From the NCBI GenBank assembly GCA_903813345.2, contig CAIIXF020000008.1, forward strand, positions 26,582,822-26,646,821: a DNA stretch of 64,000 nt. Direction: 5' to 3'. The notes under the pieces are model-generated. The model was given only the letters and a program-made list of their open reading frames with translations. It was not told the origin of the DNA and did not search any database. The number at the start of each line of letters is the position of its first letter. Positions within the stretch are counted from its first letter, which is position 1. Position numbers and translations under genes: made by a program. This stretch comes from Owenia fusiformis (Eukaryota; Annelida; Polychaeta; Sabellida; Oweniidae). Positions 25,501-34,899 of the stretch are shown here, piece after piece.

Positions 25501-26097
25501 TGCTCAAAATTATCTTTGCGTGTTTCAGGACGAGGTCCAGGCTGCTCACTGGCAGCATGAGCAAGCCACCATTCACCCTATTGTCACATACTATAATTGT
25601 CCCCAATGTAAAAATCAAATTACGACGGAGGCCTTGATATTCATCACTAACGATCTTAAGCACGATTCTCACGCTGTTAGAGTTTTTGTTGAGAAGGCCA
25701 TTGACCATCTCAAGAAAAACAGAGATGTTGAAGTCAAACGAATGATACACTTCACCGATGGTTGCAGTTCACAGTACAAATGCAAGACATCCTTTGCCGA
25801 TGCAAGCTATAGCCTTGAAGATTATGGTATTATCACAGAAAAACACTGTTTTGGCTCCAGACACGGCAGTTCCAACGTGAAAATTCCATTATATGATATA
25901 AATAACACAGGGAATTTTACTGCATTGGTTACTTTGACACATAAATTAAAATTCTGATATTTCCTAATTGTTCCGTACATTACTTATAGATTATGTGTAC
26001 CAGCTGCAAGAGATGGGCCCACGAGCCATGTGCGAGATACGGAAACATCGACCAAATGCACTTTACGTGCCACAAATGTGTAAATAAGGAGAAGTGA
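22519..26097 (+). pseudogene. Spliced transposase-like gene of the 11.6-kb element
   Basis: Exon 1 (ATG 22519 to 22664, donor GTAAAT) encodes KYMKKYRGSLKQYPDLWRAH. It joins in phase to exon 2 at 24246 (after ACTATATAG), a highly basic coiled coil (RQREKREKEKTEKREM and on). The frame changes near 24745, and the next frame gives SFSKFYRLMPSNVKP and a Cys-rich CVCEYCANVELKIKAI, with in-frame stops at 24960 and 25269. From 25394 another frame carries VMCMDFAQNYLCV, an HEQATIHPIV segment and MIHFTDGCSSQYK, with two Asp that could be catalytic in a DDE/D fold, then FGSRHG, where the usual continuation is lost. A final exon (25990-26097, after ACTTATAG) encodes CTSCKRWAHEPC and FTCHKC, a PHD-like zinc module. 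The family is widespread in invertebrates to my recollection; I cannot name it. Confidence 0.65.
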
Positions 26098-26870
26098 ATT
26101 TTGGAACCAGGTTTGTACACAGTAATTTGAATAATTGGATAACAATTACTCCTGATCCGTACAATGCCTTATATTTCTCCTGTTATGAAATAGCCATAAA
26201 ACATAAATGAAAATGAAGTCAATATTTTATGACATTACTTTCCAGGCCAAGGAAGCTGGGCAGAGATGGGTTCTGACTTACTGAGAGAATGTGGAACCAT
26301 GGCACCGACAAATGAACATTTATGATGAACATTATTGAACCTTTATGTCTTTCATAGTCTAATTTTAGCATTCAAGTGTACAAACGTTGTCACATTTCAC
26401 TGTTCTTGTTATCAGTTACACGCTCCTTATTTAAGTTTGGAAGGCTTTTTTCCAATTTGTCAGAATTTGATAAACTTTTGTGAGGGAAGAAAATTCAAAA
26501 CCTGAGGAGCCTGAATTAAAATCCCGATCATCATGATGATCAAATGTCAATAGTAACTTAAATTTCCACTGGTTTTGATATAAAATGTATAAAATTCAAA
26601 CAGTGCTATTTAAAATGTAACTGTATTGTATTGTAGTCAGTTGTAAGTAGATAGATTACCGTCTTAATGTTAACCTTGTGGTTGTTACATTTTCAAAGTA
26701 ATTGTTTTGTGCCAGTTACAAGATATTAGTGCAGTCAGTTAGGTTTTTAATTACACATGCTATATATAAATCACCATTTTTTGACAGAAGTATCATTAAT
26801 ACGTATATTTTTGATATCTAACGAAGTGGTGGTAAAAAGTGGCCCCTGTTGATAATAGCAGGCCTCGAAA
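26098..26870. other. Non-coding spacer in the 11.6-kb element
   Basis: No open frame of note. A pyrimidine-rich acceptor-like TTACTTTCCAG lies at 26237-26247 and is followed by a short Glu/Gly-containing frame, which might be a further degraded exon. The rest is AT-rich. Confidence 0.4.
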
Positions 26871-26874
26871 ATTT

Positions 26875-28370
26875 TGCACATTTACATTGAGCTCCATGTT
26901 AATTTATCAATCTTCATAAGACCCCCTGCAGAGCAGTTAAAGAGAAATAAAGCCAATGTTTCTAGTATGTTACAATAACATGATTATCTTCAAAATAAGA
27001 AGGGTTGTTTTTTTTTCTTTTACCTAGTTCCAAAGATATAGGAGTTTTAATTTTGGAAAATCCCCATTGGCTGCCATTATAAACCACTATCAATATAGCT
27101 TTATTTAAGTCTCCTTTTCTAGAAAAATCCACTATGAAATTTTTTAATATTGTAGATTTCTATAGTCAATATATTGACTTAAAAGAAATCAAACAGGCAC
27201 ATTTCTAAAAATTTCTTGTTTTTAATATATTTAGCTGTGAAGTTGTATAAAAACCTATATTGAGCCCCATGTTAATTTTTCAATCTTCAAAAGACCCCCT
27301 GCAGAACAGTTCTAAAGTAATAAAGCCCATATTCCTAGCATCTTACAATAACATGATTATCTTCAAAATAAGGAGGGTTGTTTTTTTTCTTTCGCCTAGT
27401 TCCAAAGAAATTGGCATTTGAATTTTGGAAAATCCCCATTGGCTGCCATTATAAACTGCTATCAATATAGCTTTATTAAAGTGTCATTTTCTCAAAAAGT
27501 CCACTATGAAAGTTTCTAATATTGTAGATTTCTATAGTTAATATATAAACATAAAAAATTTCAAACAGGCACATTTCTAAAAATTTCTTATTTTTAATAT
27601 ATTTAGCCGTTAAGTTGAATAAAAAACCTATATTGAGCCCTATGTTAATTTTTTATCAATCTTCATAAAACCTCTGCAGAACAGTTCTAAAGTAATAAAG
27701 TCCATATTCCTAGTATGTTACAATAACATCATTATCTTCAAAATAAGAAAGGTTGTTTTTTATCTTTTACCTAGTTCCAAAGATATAGGAGTTTGAATTT
27801 TGGAGAATCCCCATTGGCTGCCATTATAAACTGCTACCAATATAGCTTTATTAAAGTGTCCTTTTCTCAAAAAGTCTACTATGAAATTTTCTCATATTGT
27901 AGATTTCTATAGTTGATATATTGACTTAGAAGAAATCGAACAGGCACATTTCTAAAAATTCTTATTTTTAATATATTTAGTCATTAAGTTGTATAAAAAA
28001 CTCTATTGAGCCCCATGTTAATTTTTTGATCTATAAAACAGAATAGTTCTAGAGTAATAAAGCCCATATTCCTAGTATCTTACAATCACATGCATACGAT
28101 TACCTTTGAAATAAGAAGGGTTGTTATTTTTCTTTTGCCTAGATCCAAAGATATTGGCGTTTCAATTTTTGAAAATCCCATTGGCTGCCATTATAAACTG
28201 CTATCAATATGGTTTTATTAAATTGTCATTTTCTCAAAAAATCTACTATGATCTTTTCTAATATTGTAGATTTCAATAGTTAATATATTACCTTAAAAAA
28301 TTAAACAGGCACATTTTTAAAAAAATGTATTTATAATATATTTAGCCATTAAGCCATTAAAATTGTATGT
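26875..28370. repeat. Four direct copies of a 373-bp unit
   Basis: The landmark TTGAGCCCCATGTTAATT (first copy TTGAGCTCCATG) recurs near 26887, 27260, 27632 and 28006, spacing 372-374. Each unit also holds CCCATTGGCTGCCATTATAA and ACAGGCACATTT. Copies differ by scattered substitutions, so the array is not recent. It has no coding capacity. Confidence 0.8.
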
Positions 28371-28452
28371 GTAGGTTTTTTAATTTTATTTATTATGCAG
28401 ATTTTAACACTTCCTCGGTAGATATCAATAAAAAATTGCTTCATATATATAA

Positions 28453-28897
28453 GGCCATAAGAAGTTAATTCTTTGTTTTGCGTCCCCTTGCTTGCACGAT
28501 TTTGAGTAAATCAGAAAAAACAAACACATCCAAATAGCAATCACAAGGGCCTGAAAGTACTATCGCATTTCGTTCAGCCTGAATCAGAAATGACGAGACA
28601 ATTTGATGTAGGTAAAAATTTATAGTGTTATTGATTACTTTGGCATACATTGTGCATTTTCTTATTTTGGTTACCTTTGAATAATAGCTATGTTTAAATA
28701 TATTGTATATGATGTATAGATATATGTTTGTTATCACTGCAAATTGGTATGTCATCCCTTTTTATGCCCATAAAATGAATTCATTTCTTAAGCAAACAAG
28801 TTTGTGTTTTTTCTTGAGTTTGTGTTTGTTTTCCTTGTACCCTTGCATGATTTGGATTTTGCCAGGACGCAAAACAAAGAATCAACTTATTATGGCC
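28453..28897. mobile_element. 445-bp Harbinger-like MITE with TAA duplication
   Basis: The left end GGCCATAAGAAGTTAATTC and right end are inverted repeats of about 33 bases with two differences, both continuing into CTTTGTTTTGCGTCC. TAA flanks both ends (28450-28452 and 28898-28900). A 3-bp TWA duplication and GG-rich termini are typical of PIF/Harbinger. There is no transposase; a 96-residue minus-strand frame inside is probably chance. It sits in the spacer between the direct and inverted halves of the fold-back array. Confidence 0.8.
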
Positions 28898-29284
28898 TAA
28901 TGTGCTATTGAACTCCAATTAAATATAAAAAGCAGCTTTAGTTTATAAACTTGAAAGAAATCAAGAAATTTGTATTTCTTGAAATGAGTGCTGAGGGTGT
29001 TTCTTTCGCCTATAATACTCTAAAAAACTACTGTATCTTTATTTTCAAAAGATGCCTTTTTAAATTTTGTACCACAATGTCTGGTTACCTTAAAATCGAG
29101 ACGTATTTCTTACTAAATCCTGAAAATTATAAAATAGGCGTCTATACAATCAAATTTCTAGGTCCCATTTTAAATATTGCTTTAAACTTTTTGGCCACGG
29201 GAGTGGTAGAATAAGGTACCCTTTTTTAATCCACATGCCTCTTTACTCCTAAATAAACCATGTTTCACCTGAGAAGCATACGTT

Positions 29285-31335
29285 TTTTGAATCCATATAT
29301 TAACTATAGAAATCTGCAATATTAGATAATTCCATAGTGGATATTTTGAGAAAATGACACTTTAGTACACATATTGATAGCGGTTTGTAATGGCAGCCAA
29401 TGGGGATTTTCCAAAATTCAAACGCCAATATCTTTGGAACTAAGTAAAAGAAAAAGAGCAACCCTTCTTATTTTAAAGATAATCATGTTATTGTAACATA
29501 CAAAGAATAAAGGTTTTATCATTTTTGAACTGTTTTGCAGGGGGGTCTTTTGAGGATTGATTTAACTTGGGGCTCAGTATAGGACTTTTTATAGTTTCAT
29601 GTGCAACTAAATGGCTAAATATATTAAAAATAAGAACTTTTTAGAAATGTGCCTGTTCGGTTTTTTAATATCAATATATAAACTAGAAAAACAGCAACTC
29701 CACGGAGTAGCAAATCCCACCGAACAAAACATATTATGCTTATTATAGCTAGTGTAAATGTTGAAATGTTTGTGCACTTTGTGATAGTCTATACCATTGT
29801 GAAATAGGCATCATCATATAAAATTTGAACCAAATCCGTTCACTATATGAGTTATCAAAGATTACGCTTTTTTACGAAAATTGGCCGCCATCCTGAAATT
29901 CAGACGCCATCTTGAAAATTATTTCTTGAACAGAGCTACTGTGTCCCCAGGCATAATCATATAAAATCTCAACCAAATCTGTTCACTGGTATTTGAGTTA
30001 TCAAAGATTACATTTTTTACGAAAAATTGCCGCCATTTTGAAATTAAGCGGCCATCTTAAAAAATTTGTGTCGAACATAGCTACTGTGTCCCTAAGCATC
30101 ATCATATAAAATTTGAACCAAATCCGTTCACTGGTATTTGAGTTATCAAAGATTACATATTTTTACGAAAAATGGCCGCCGTTTTGAAATTAGGCGGCCA
30201 TCTTGAAAATCTCTTTTTGTGCGAAACTCCTTTGTCCCTAGGCATCAGCATATAAAATTTGAACCAAATCCGTCAACTTTTATTTGAGTTATCAACGATT
30301 ACATTTTTTACGAAAAATGACGGCCATTTTGAATTGAGCGGCCATATTAAAAATTCCTTCTCGAGCAGAAGTCCTACACTCATAAGGCATAAGTCTATAA
30401 AATTTGAACCAAATCCGTCAACCGGTATTGGAGTTATCGCCCGGACACACGGACGGACGGACGGACGGACGAACGGACGGACGGCTTCTCTATATATCCC
30501 CCTCGAACTTCGTTCGGTGGGATACTATAGAAATGTGCAATATAAGAAAATTCCATAGTGGAGTTTATGAGAAAATGACACTTTAGTAAAGACATATTGA
30601 TAGTGGGTCTAATTGTGGCCAATGGGTATTCTCCAAAATTCAAATGCCAGTATCTTTGGAAGTAGGCAAAAGATAAAAAACAACCCTTCTTATTTTGAAG
30701 ATCATAATGTTATTGTAACATACTAGGAATGTGGGCTTCATCACTTTAAAACTGTTCTGCAGGGGGTCTTTTGAAGATTGATAAATTAACATGGGGCTCA
30801 ATATAGGTTTTTATACAACTTCAGAGCTAAATAAATTAAAAATAAGAAATTTTTAGAAATGTGCCTGTTTGATTTCTTTTGAATCAATATATTAACTATA
30901 GAAATCTGCAATACTAGAAAATTTCATTGTAGACTTTTTGAGAAAAGGACACTTTAACAAAGCCATGTTGATAGCGGTTTATAATGGCAGCCAATGGGGA
31001 TTTTCCAAAATCCAAACGCCAATATCTTTGGAACTAGGCAAAAGAAAAAAAACAACCCTTCTTATTTTTAAGATAATCATGTTATTGTAAGATGCTAGGA
31101 ATATGGACTTTATTATTCTAGAACTGTTCTGCAGGGTGTCTTTTGAAGATTGATGAATTAACATGGGACTCAATATAGGTTTTTTATACAACTTCACGGC
31201 TAAATATATTAAAAATTAGAAATTTTTAGAAATGTGCCTGTTTGATTTCTTTTAAGTCAATATATTAACTATACAAATCTACAATATTAGAAAATTTCAT
31301 AGTAGACTTTTTGAGAAAAGGTACTTTGGTCAAAA
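29285..31335. repeat. Inverted copies of the 373-bp unit, interrupted
   Basis: The reverse complement of the 26.9-28.4 kb unit appears about three times: about 29285-29690, 30525-30890 and 30890-31335, each with TTATAATGGCAGCCAATGGG or a close variant and AAATGTGCCTGTT. Together with the direct array this makes a fold-back structure of about 4.5 kb. A separate GGAC-containing repeat is inserted between about 29690 and 30525. Confidence 0.75.
29690..30525. mobile_element. Insertion made of about 140-bp tandem units with a GGAC tract
   Basis: The ends carry AAATCCCACCGAACAAAAC (about 29712) and CTTCGTTCGGTGGGATA (right), short inverted repeats. Between them are four or more diverged units containing AAATTTGAACCAAATCCGTT, GAGTTATCAAAGATTAC and GGCCGCCAT. 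A (GGAC)n run follows at about 30438-30483. ACTA or CTATA appears on both sides of the insertion, suggesting a short target duplication in the 373-bp repeat. A related left end may lie at the very start of the window (about 81-125). Confidence 0.65.
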
Positions 31336-31464
31336 AATGGTGCTTTATATATAGCATGTGCAATTCTATGGTTTTATTGACCTAACTGACTGCACTATAT
31401 GTTGGTCTCATGAAGTCCATTAACATTTTACTGTTATTGTTAAAATCGTGTCAACTTAAAATCG

Positions 31465-32197
31465 TCACACACGTAGAATTCAAGCAAACATTTTCTTGAA
31501 TAAAATAATGAATACACATAACAATATATCGCTATGTCATTCTTCAAACTAAATAATTTGAGGAAAGCTATTAATGTTAATTGTAACGTATCCTGCTGGG
31601 GAAATGGAATGACCATGAAGCAAGATACTGTACGTTATAGAATAATTTACTTCTGTGGTTGAAATAAGTCCTAAACCATTGTATTAATCGGATATCCATA
31701 TTTGCCAGTTTAAAAATATAATATGTTTGATGTTTGACAAGGTATAACATGTATTATACACTAAGAAATCGACTGCTGTTACTTTATCACTAAGATGTAC
31801 ACTTATTATTGAGTTTAACATATTTCGTGTCAACACAATCAATTCATCACGCACGTTAGTTTTTAGTAAAAAACTTGCTTAATGCCTTATGACACAAAAC
31901 TTACAAGGGTAAAACGTTTATTTAAAGCTTTAGATTGGTTAAAACATATTTATTCCTAATATATCATGTTATATGAGAAACTCAGGATAGCAGATGAAAA
32001 ACGCAGATATTTAAAAACGTCACGCACGTTAGCATATTGAAAATTAGCTGAGAAACCTTAAATGCATAAATTCATGAAATATCGACAAACGATTTTTTCT
32101 TCATATGCATTTACACAGTTTGAGAGACTTAAATGTATTTTATCGTCTGTATTACAAAAGTAACTGTTGATTTCATCAAAAAACGTCACGCACGTTA
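31465..32197 (+). repeat. Right subterminal array of TCACGCACGTTA motifs
   Basis: Plus-strand copies stand at 31465-31476 (TCACACACGTAG, degenerate), 31847-31858, 32020-32031 and 32186-32197. The first two are preceded by GTGTCAA at distances of about 11 and 15 bases. Unlike the left array, all copies here have the same orientation. Outside 20.7-32.4 kb I did not find this 12-mer in the window, so it is specific to this transposon. Confidence 0.85.
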
Positions 32198-32363
32198 GAT
32201 TTTTTACATTTTGCTGTGTTATTTCGTAATTTCCACTTAAACTATCTTTTAAAGGCAATTTTCTGGAACAATGTTCGTTGTTCGTCCCAAAAAATCAAAA
32301 ATTGATGGAAATATCAACCGTTTTAATTTTTCGGAGAAAGTGACGAACTTTTGAAAAAGACCC

Positions 32364-33250
32364 ATATATCAAAGGAGAGTGCAATGATCTAGTGGATTTC
32401 ATCGTGGATACAGCCTACTTTAAAGCAGGGAAATCAATTCTAAGACAGAAAATTGGAATACCGATGGGAATCGATCCGGCGCCATATATGGCAAACCTAT
32501 ACTTATACAGTTATGAATTTCAAGCCATTGAGGAAATGTATAGGGAAGACTACTCCAAAGTACTAAAATATGCTAAAACTACAAGATTCATCGATGATTT
32601 ATGTACTATAAACAACGACGGAGAAATGGAGACTGATATGAAGAACATCTATCCTGAAGAACTAGTGTTAAACAAGGAAAATGAGAAGGATACAGAAACA
32701 ACTTTTCTGGACATACAAATGAAAATAGTAAATAAACAAATCACAACAATTTCCAAATAGTCTCATAACCAGATTTATCTGGAAATATCCCTAGAAACCA
32801 GTCTTATGGAATAGTTATATCACAAATAATAAGGATTTCAAGAATCTTCAGTCAACTGGAAGATGCAACAAACAGAGTTACCAGCCTGGGAAATAAACTA
32901 CAATGTCAAGGCTACAGGAGCAACATACTAAATTTGTATACTAAGAAAGCTATAACAAGAAATAAATGGATATGTATTAAATACAATATGCAGGAGAATA
33001 TCATCATGAAGCACTGGAAAATTAATGAGAGAAGAGAACATTAACAAACGAATATGAAACAGTATATTCTCCTAAAAGAGGGTAAACTAAGAAGACAAAT
33101 CAACATAAGAACATCAGTAAGGGGAAGGAAAGTTATTCGGCCGGATCAAAACGTTTAACCCACCTATGCGCAGTCTCAAGTCTGTGGTGAAGAAAGATAA
33201 CTAACATCACAATCAAATCAAGGCAAAGAAAGAAGAAAATGGATGAAGAA
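32364..33250 (+). mobile_element. Penelope-like retroelement, 3' part
   Basis: This continues the element interrupted at 20727, on the same strand. The frame at 32392-32760 contains GIPMGIDPAPYMANLYLYS and TTRFIDDLC, the RT motif B region and the catalytic DD motif. Further pieces to about 33000 (SGNIPRN-like, SQIIR, QGY) match the RT thumb of Penelope-like elements. No GIY-YIG domain follows. The reading phase on either side of the ATAT target site is the same when one ATAT is counted, which supports a precise insertion of the DNA transposon. The remainder carries a few breaks. Confidence 0.7.
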
Positions 33251-33296
33251 ACTAATGCAGCAACAACAAATGACATCCGTCATAATCTCAGACAGG

Positions 33297-33464
33297 TCCT
33301 TCGGAATCTACAAATGGACCTCTAGCACAACCTGAGCAACAAAGTACAACTGCCCTCCTCCCACAAGGTCAGCCATACTGTACTTCAACTCCCAAAGGAA
33401 CAGTAACACCCGTCCATCCATCACAATCTCAGACAGCACCTTCATCTTCAGGCATGTCAATTTA
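33297..33464 (+). pseudogene. C-terminal end of the pogo-like transposase, with a segment duplicated from 17.93 kb
   Basis: Bases 33297-33410 repeat 17927-18043 at about 95% identity by eye (frame STNxPLxQPEQQST, then LLPQGQP and STPKGTVTP). After that the right copy goes on to HPSQSQTAPSSSGMSI and a stop at about 33464, whereas the left copy diverges at CCATAAGATAATCC. The same pogo segment therefore flanks the whole composite insertion on both sides. Either the insertion created a long duplication, or two pogo copies were brought together. Confidence 0.65.
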
Positions 33465-33845
33465 AAATCTCTTTCCACTCTGCTGTTTTTTAGTGTATTG
33501 TTTTTCCCACTTTGTATATCAGTCAGGTCGGTTCTTGTTCCATGTTTCCCACTCTCAGAACAGCAAATTTATTTGGGTTAAGTATTTTTGTGTTGATTTA
33601 TTTTGGGAGGTTGTGGGTTTTCTTGTATGTAGTCTAGTACACTGTCTCTCGGGTATTGTATAACTGTGTTTTGTTATTCATTTGTGCCTATTTGGGGGTA
33701 CAATTTTTACTTCCAGGTACTTGCGAAGGGGGAGCAGTGACAACGTGTTGTAAGCACCCGGTTTTACCTACAATAAGATGACATATTTATAATACTGGCA
33801 CAATGTCAACCATTCTTCCCGTCGTCGCTTTGTGGAAGGACCAAC
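33465..33845. other. Probable 3' flank of the pogo-like copy
   Basis: No gene is seen. The composition is T-rich with GT runs and it follows the transposase stop, so it is likely the 3' untranslated part of the relic and its flank. I could not find the pogo terminal inverted repeats with confidence. Confidence 0.35.
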
Positions 33846-33849
33846 AAAT

Positions 33850-34400
33850 GATCCCAACAGATCGTATAGATCCAAGCAAACTGAACTTGTATTTATTGGG
33901 GGGGGGGGCATCATATTACTACTGCCATGAGGAAAGTCAGACAATTATTTCCAACTGAGATTTTAGGGTAATTTACTTCATATTATAAATTCAAACAAAT
34001 AACAATTACTTATATGTCTCAATTTATATGATTATATGCTGACTTTATTTCTGCAATGAATAGGCATAACAAGGGTTGCGAACGCATAACAAACCCCAAA
34101 AATATAAAAAATAAAGCGATTAAACAGAAGAAAAATAGCTTTAAAACGTAGGCTTATCTCATTTGAAACTTTTGATCCCAACAGATCGTATAGATCCAAA
34201 CGACCTGAACTTATATTTATTTGGGGGGGGGGGGGCATCACACTACTACTGTCATGAGGAAAATGAGGCAATTATTTCCAACTGAGAACGCATAACAAAC
34301 GCAAAAAATATATAAATAAAAGTATTAGATAGAAGAAAAATAGCTTTAAAACGTACGCCACATCTCATTTGAAACTTTTGAATGCCAAGATCGCACAGAA
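33850..34400. repeat. About 320-bp tandem repeat with G tracts
   Basis: GATCCCAACAGATCGTATAG begins at about 33852 and again at 34171. Both copies continue through a G run (33898-33907 and 34223-34234), an ACTACTACTG or ACTACTGCC word with CATGAGGAAA, and then a GAACGCATAACAAAC segment with AAATAGCTTTAAAACGTA. The second copy ends near 34400 in ACTACGCCCCTG, like the right end of the 5.8-kb element. Confidence 0.7.
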
Positions 34401-34899
34401 AACTACGCCCCTGTCTCCTATTTGACTTTTTGAGAAGGAAGATTACATAAAGCCAAATATGTGACAAAATTGTCATTTCAGGTTGATCATACATTTCGAA
34501 ACAAAAAATTAGTTTTTGCAATGACTTTGTTATGTTTTTCCAGCACAGTTACCGTCCATATTTATATGGGCCTTGACGTTGAAGAGGTGAGAGCTATCGC
34601 AAAGTGTTTGTTGTTAAAAATAAAAATGTAACAGAAATCAATTCTGAACTCAAATACCAAAATCAAAAAGATTTAAAGCCAAAATATCAACCAAACAGAG
34701 GGAAACAAAGTAATTATAGGATTTATGTGCACTGCTCAAGAAGACAAGAATAATATAGAAACTAACAACGCATTGGTACCGAAATTCCAAGGATACCAAG
34801 TAAAAACATTTCATGACAAATAAGGAAACTTGTACATAAATAAAATGCTGCAAGATGTAGCTGAAGAAGAAAAGGTTGACAATAAGGTGCAAGAGTTAA

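Larger units (their letters stand above)
20728..32363 (+). mobile_element. 11.6-kb DNA transposon with 24-bp TIRs and ATAT duplication, superfamily unassigned
   Basis: The left end GGGTCTTTTTCAAAAGTTCG (24 bases to 20751) is exactly mirrored at 32340-32363. ATAT stands directly outside both ends (20724-20727 and 32364-32367), and the host reading frame is in phase across it. This points to a 4-bp target duplication; because ATAT is self-complementary, a 28-bp TIR is the alternative. Inside are subterminal motif arrays at both ends, a spliced transposase-like gene (22519-26097), a large fold-back array (about 26.87-31.34 kb), a Harbinger-like MITE and a GGAC-tailed insertion. A 4-bp duplication has been reported for Sola2- and Chapaev-type elements, and subterminal repeat arrays are typical of CACTA, but the protein fits none of them clearly by eye. 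Confidence 0.8.
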
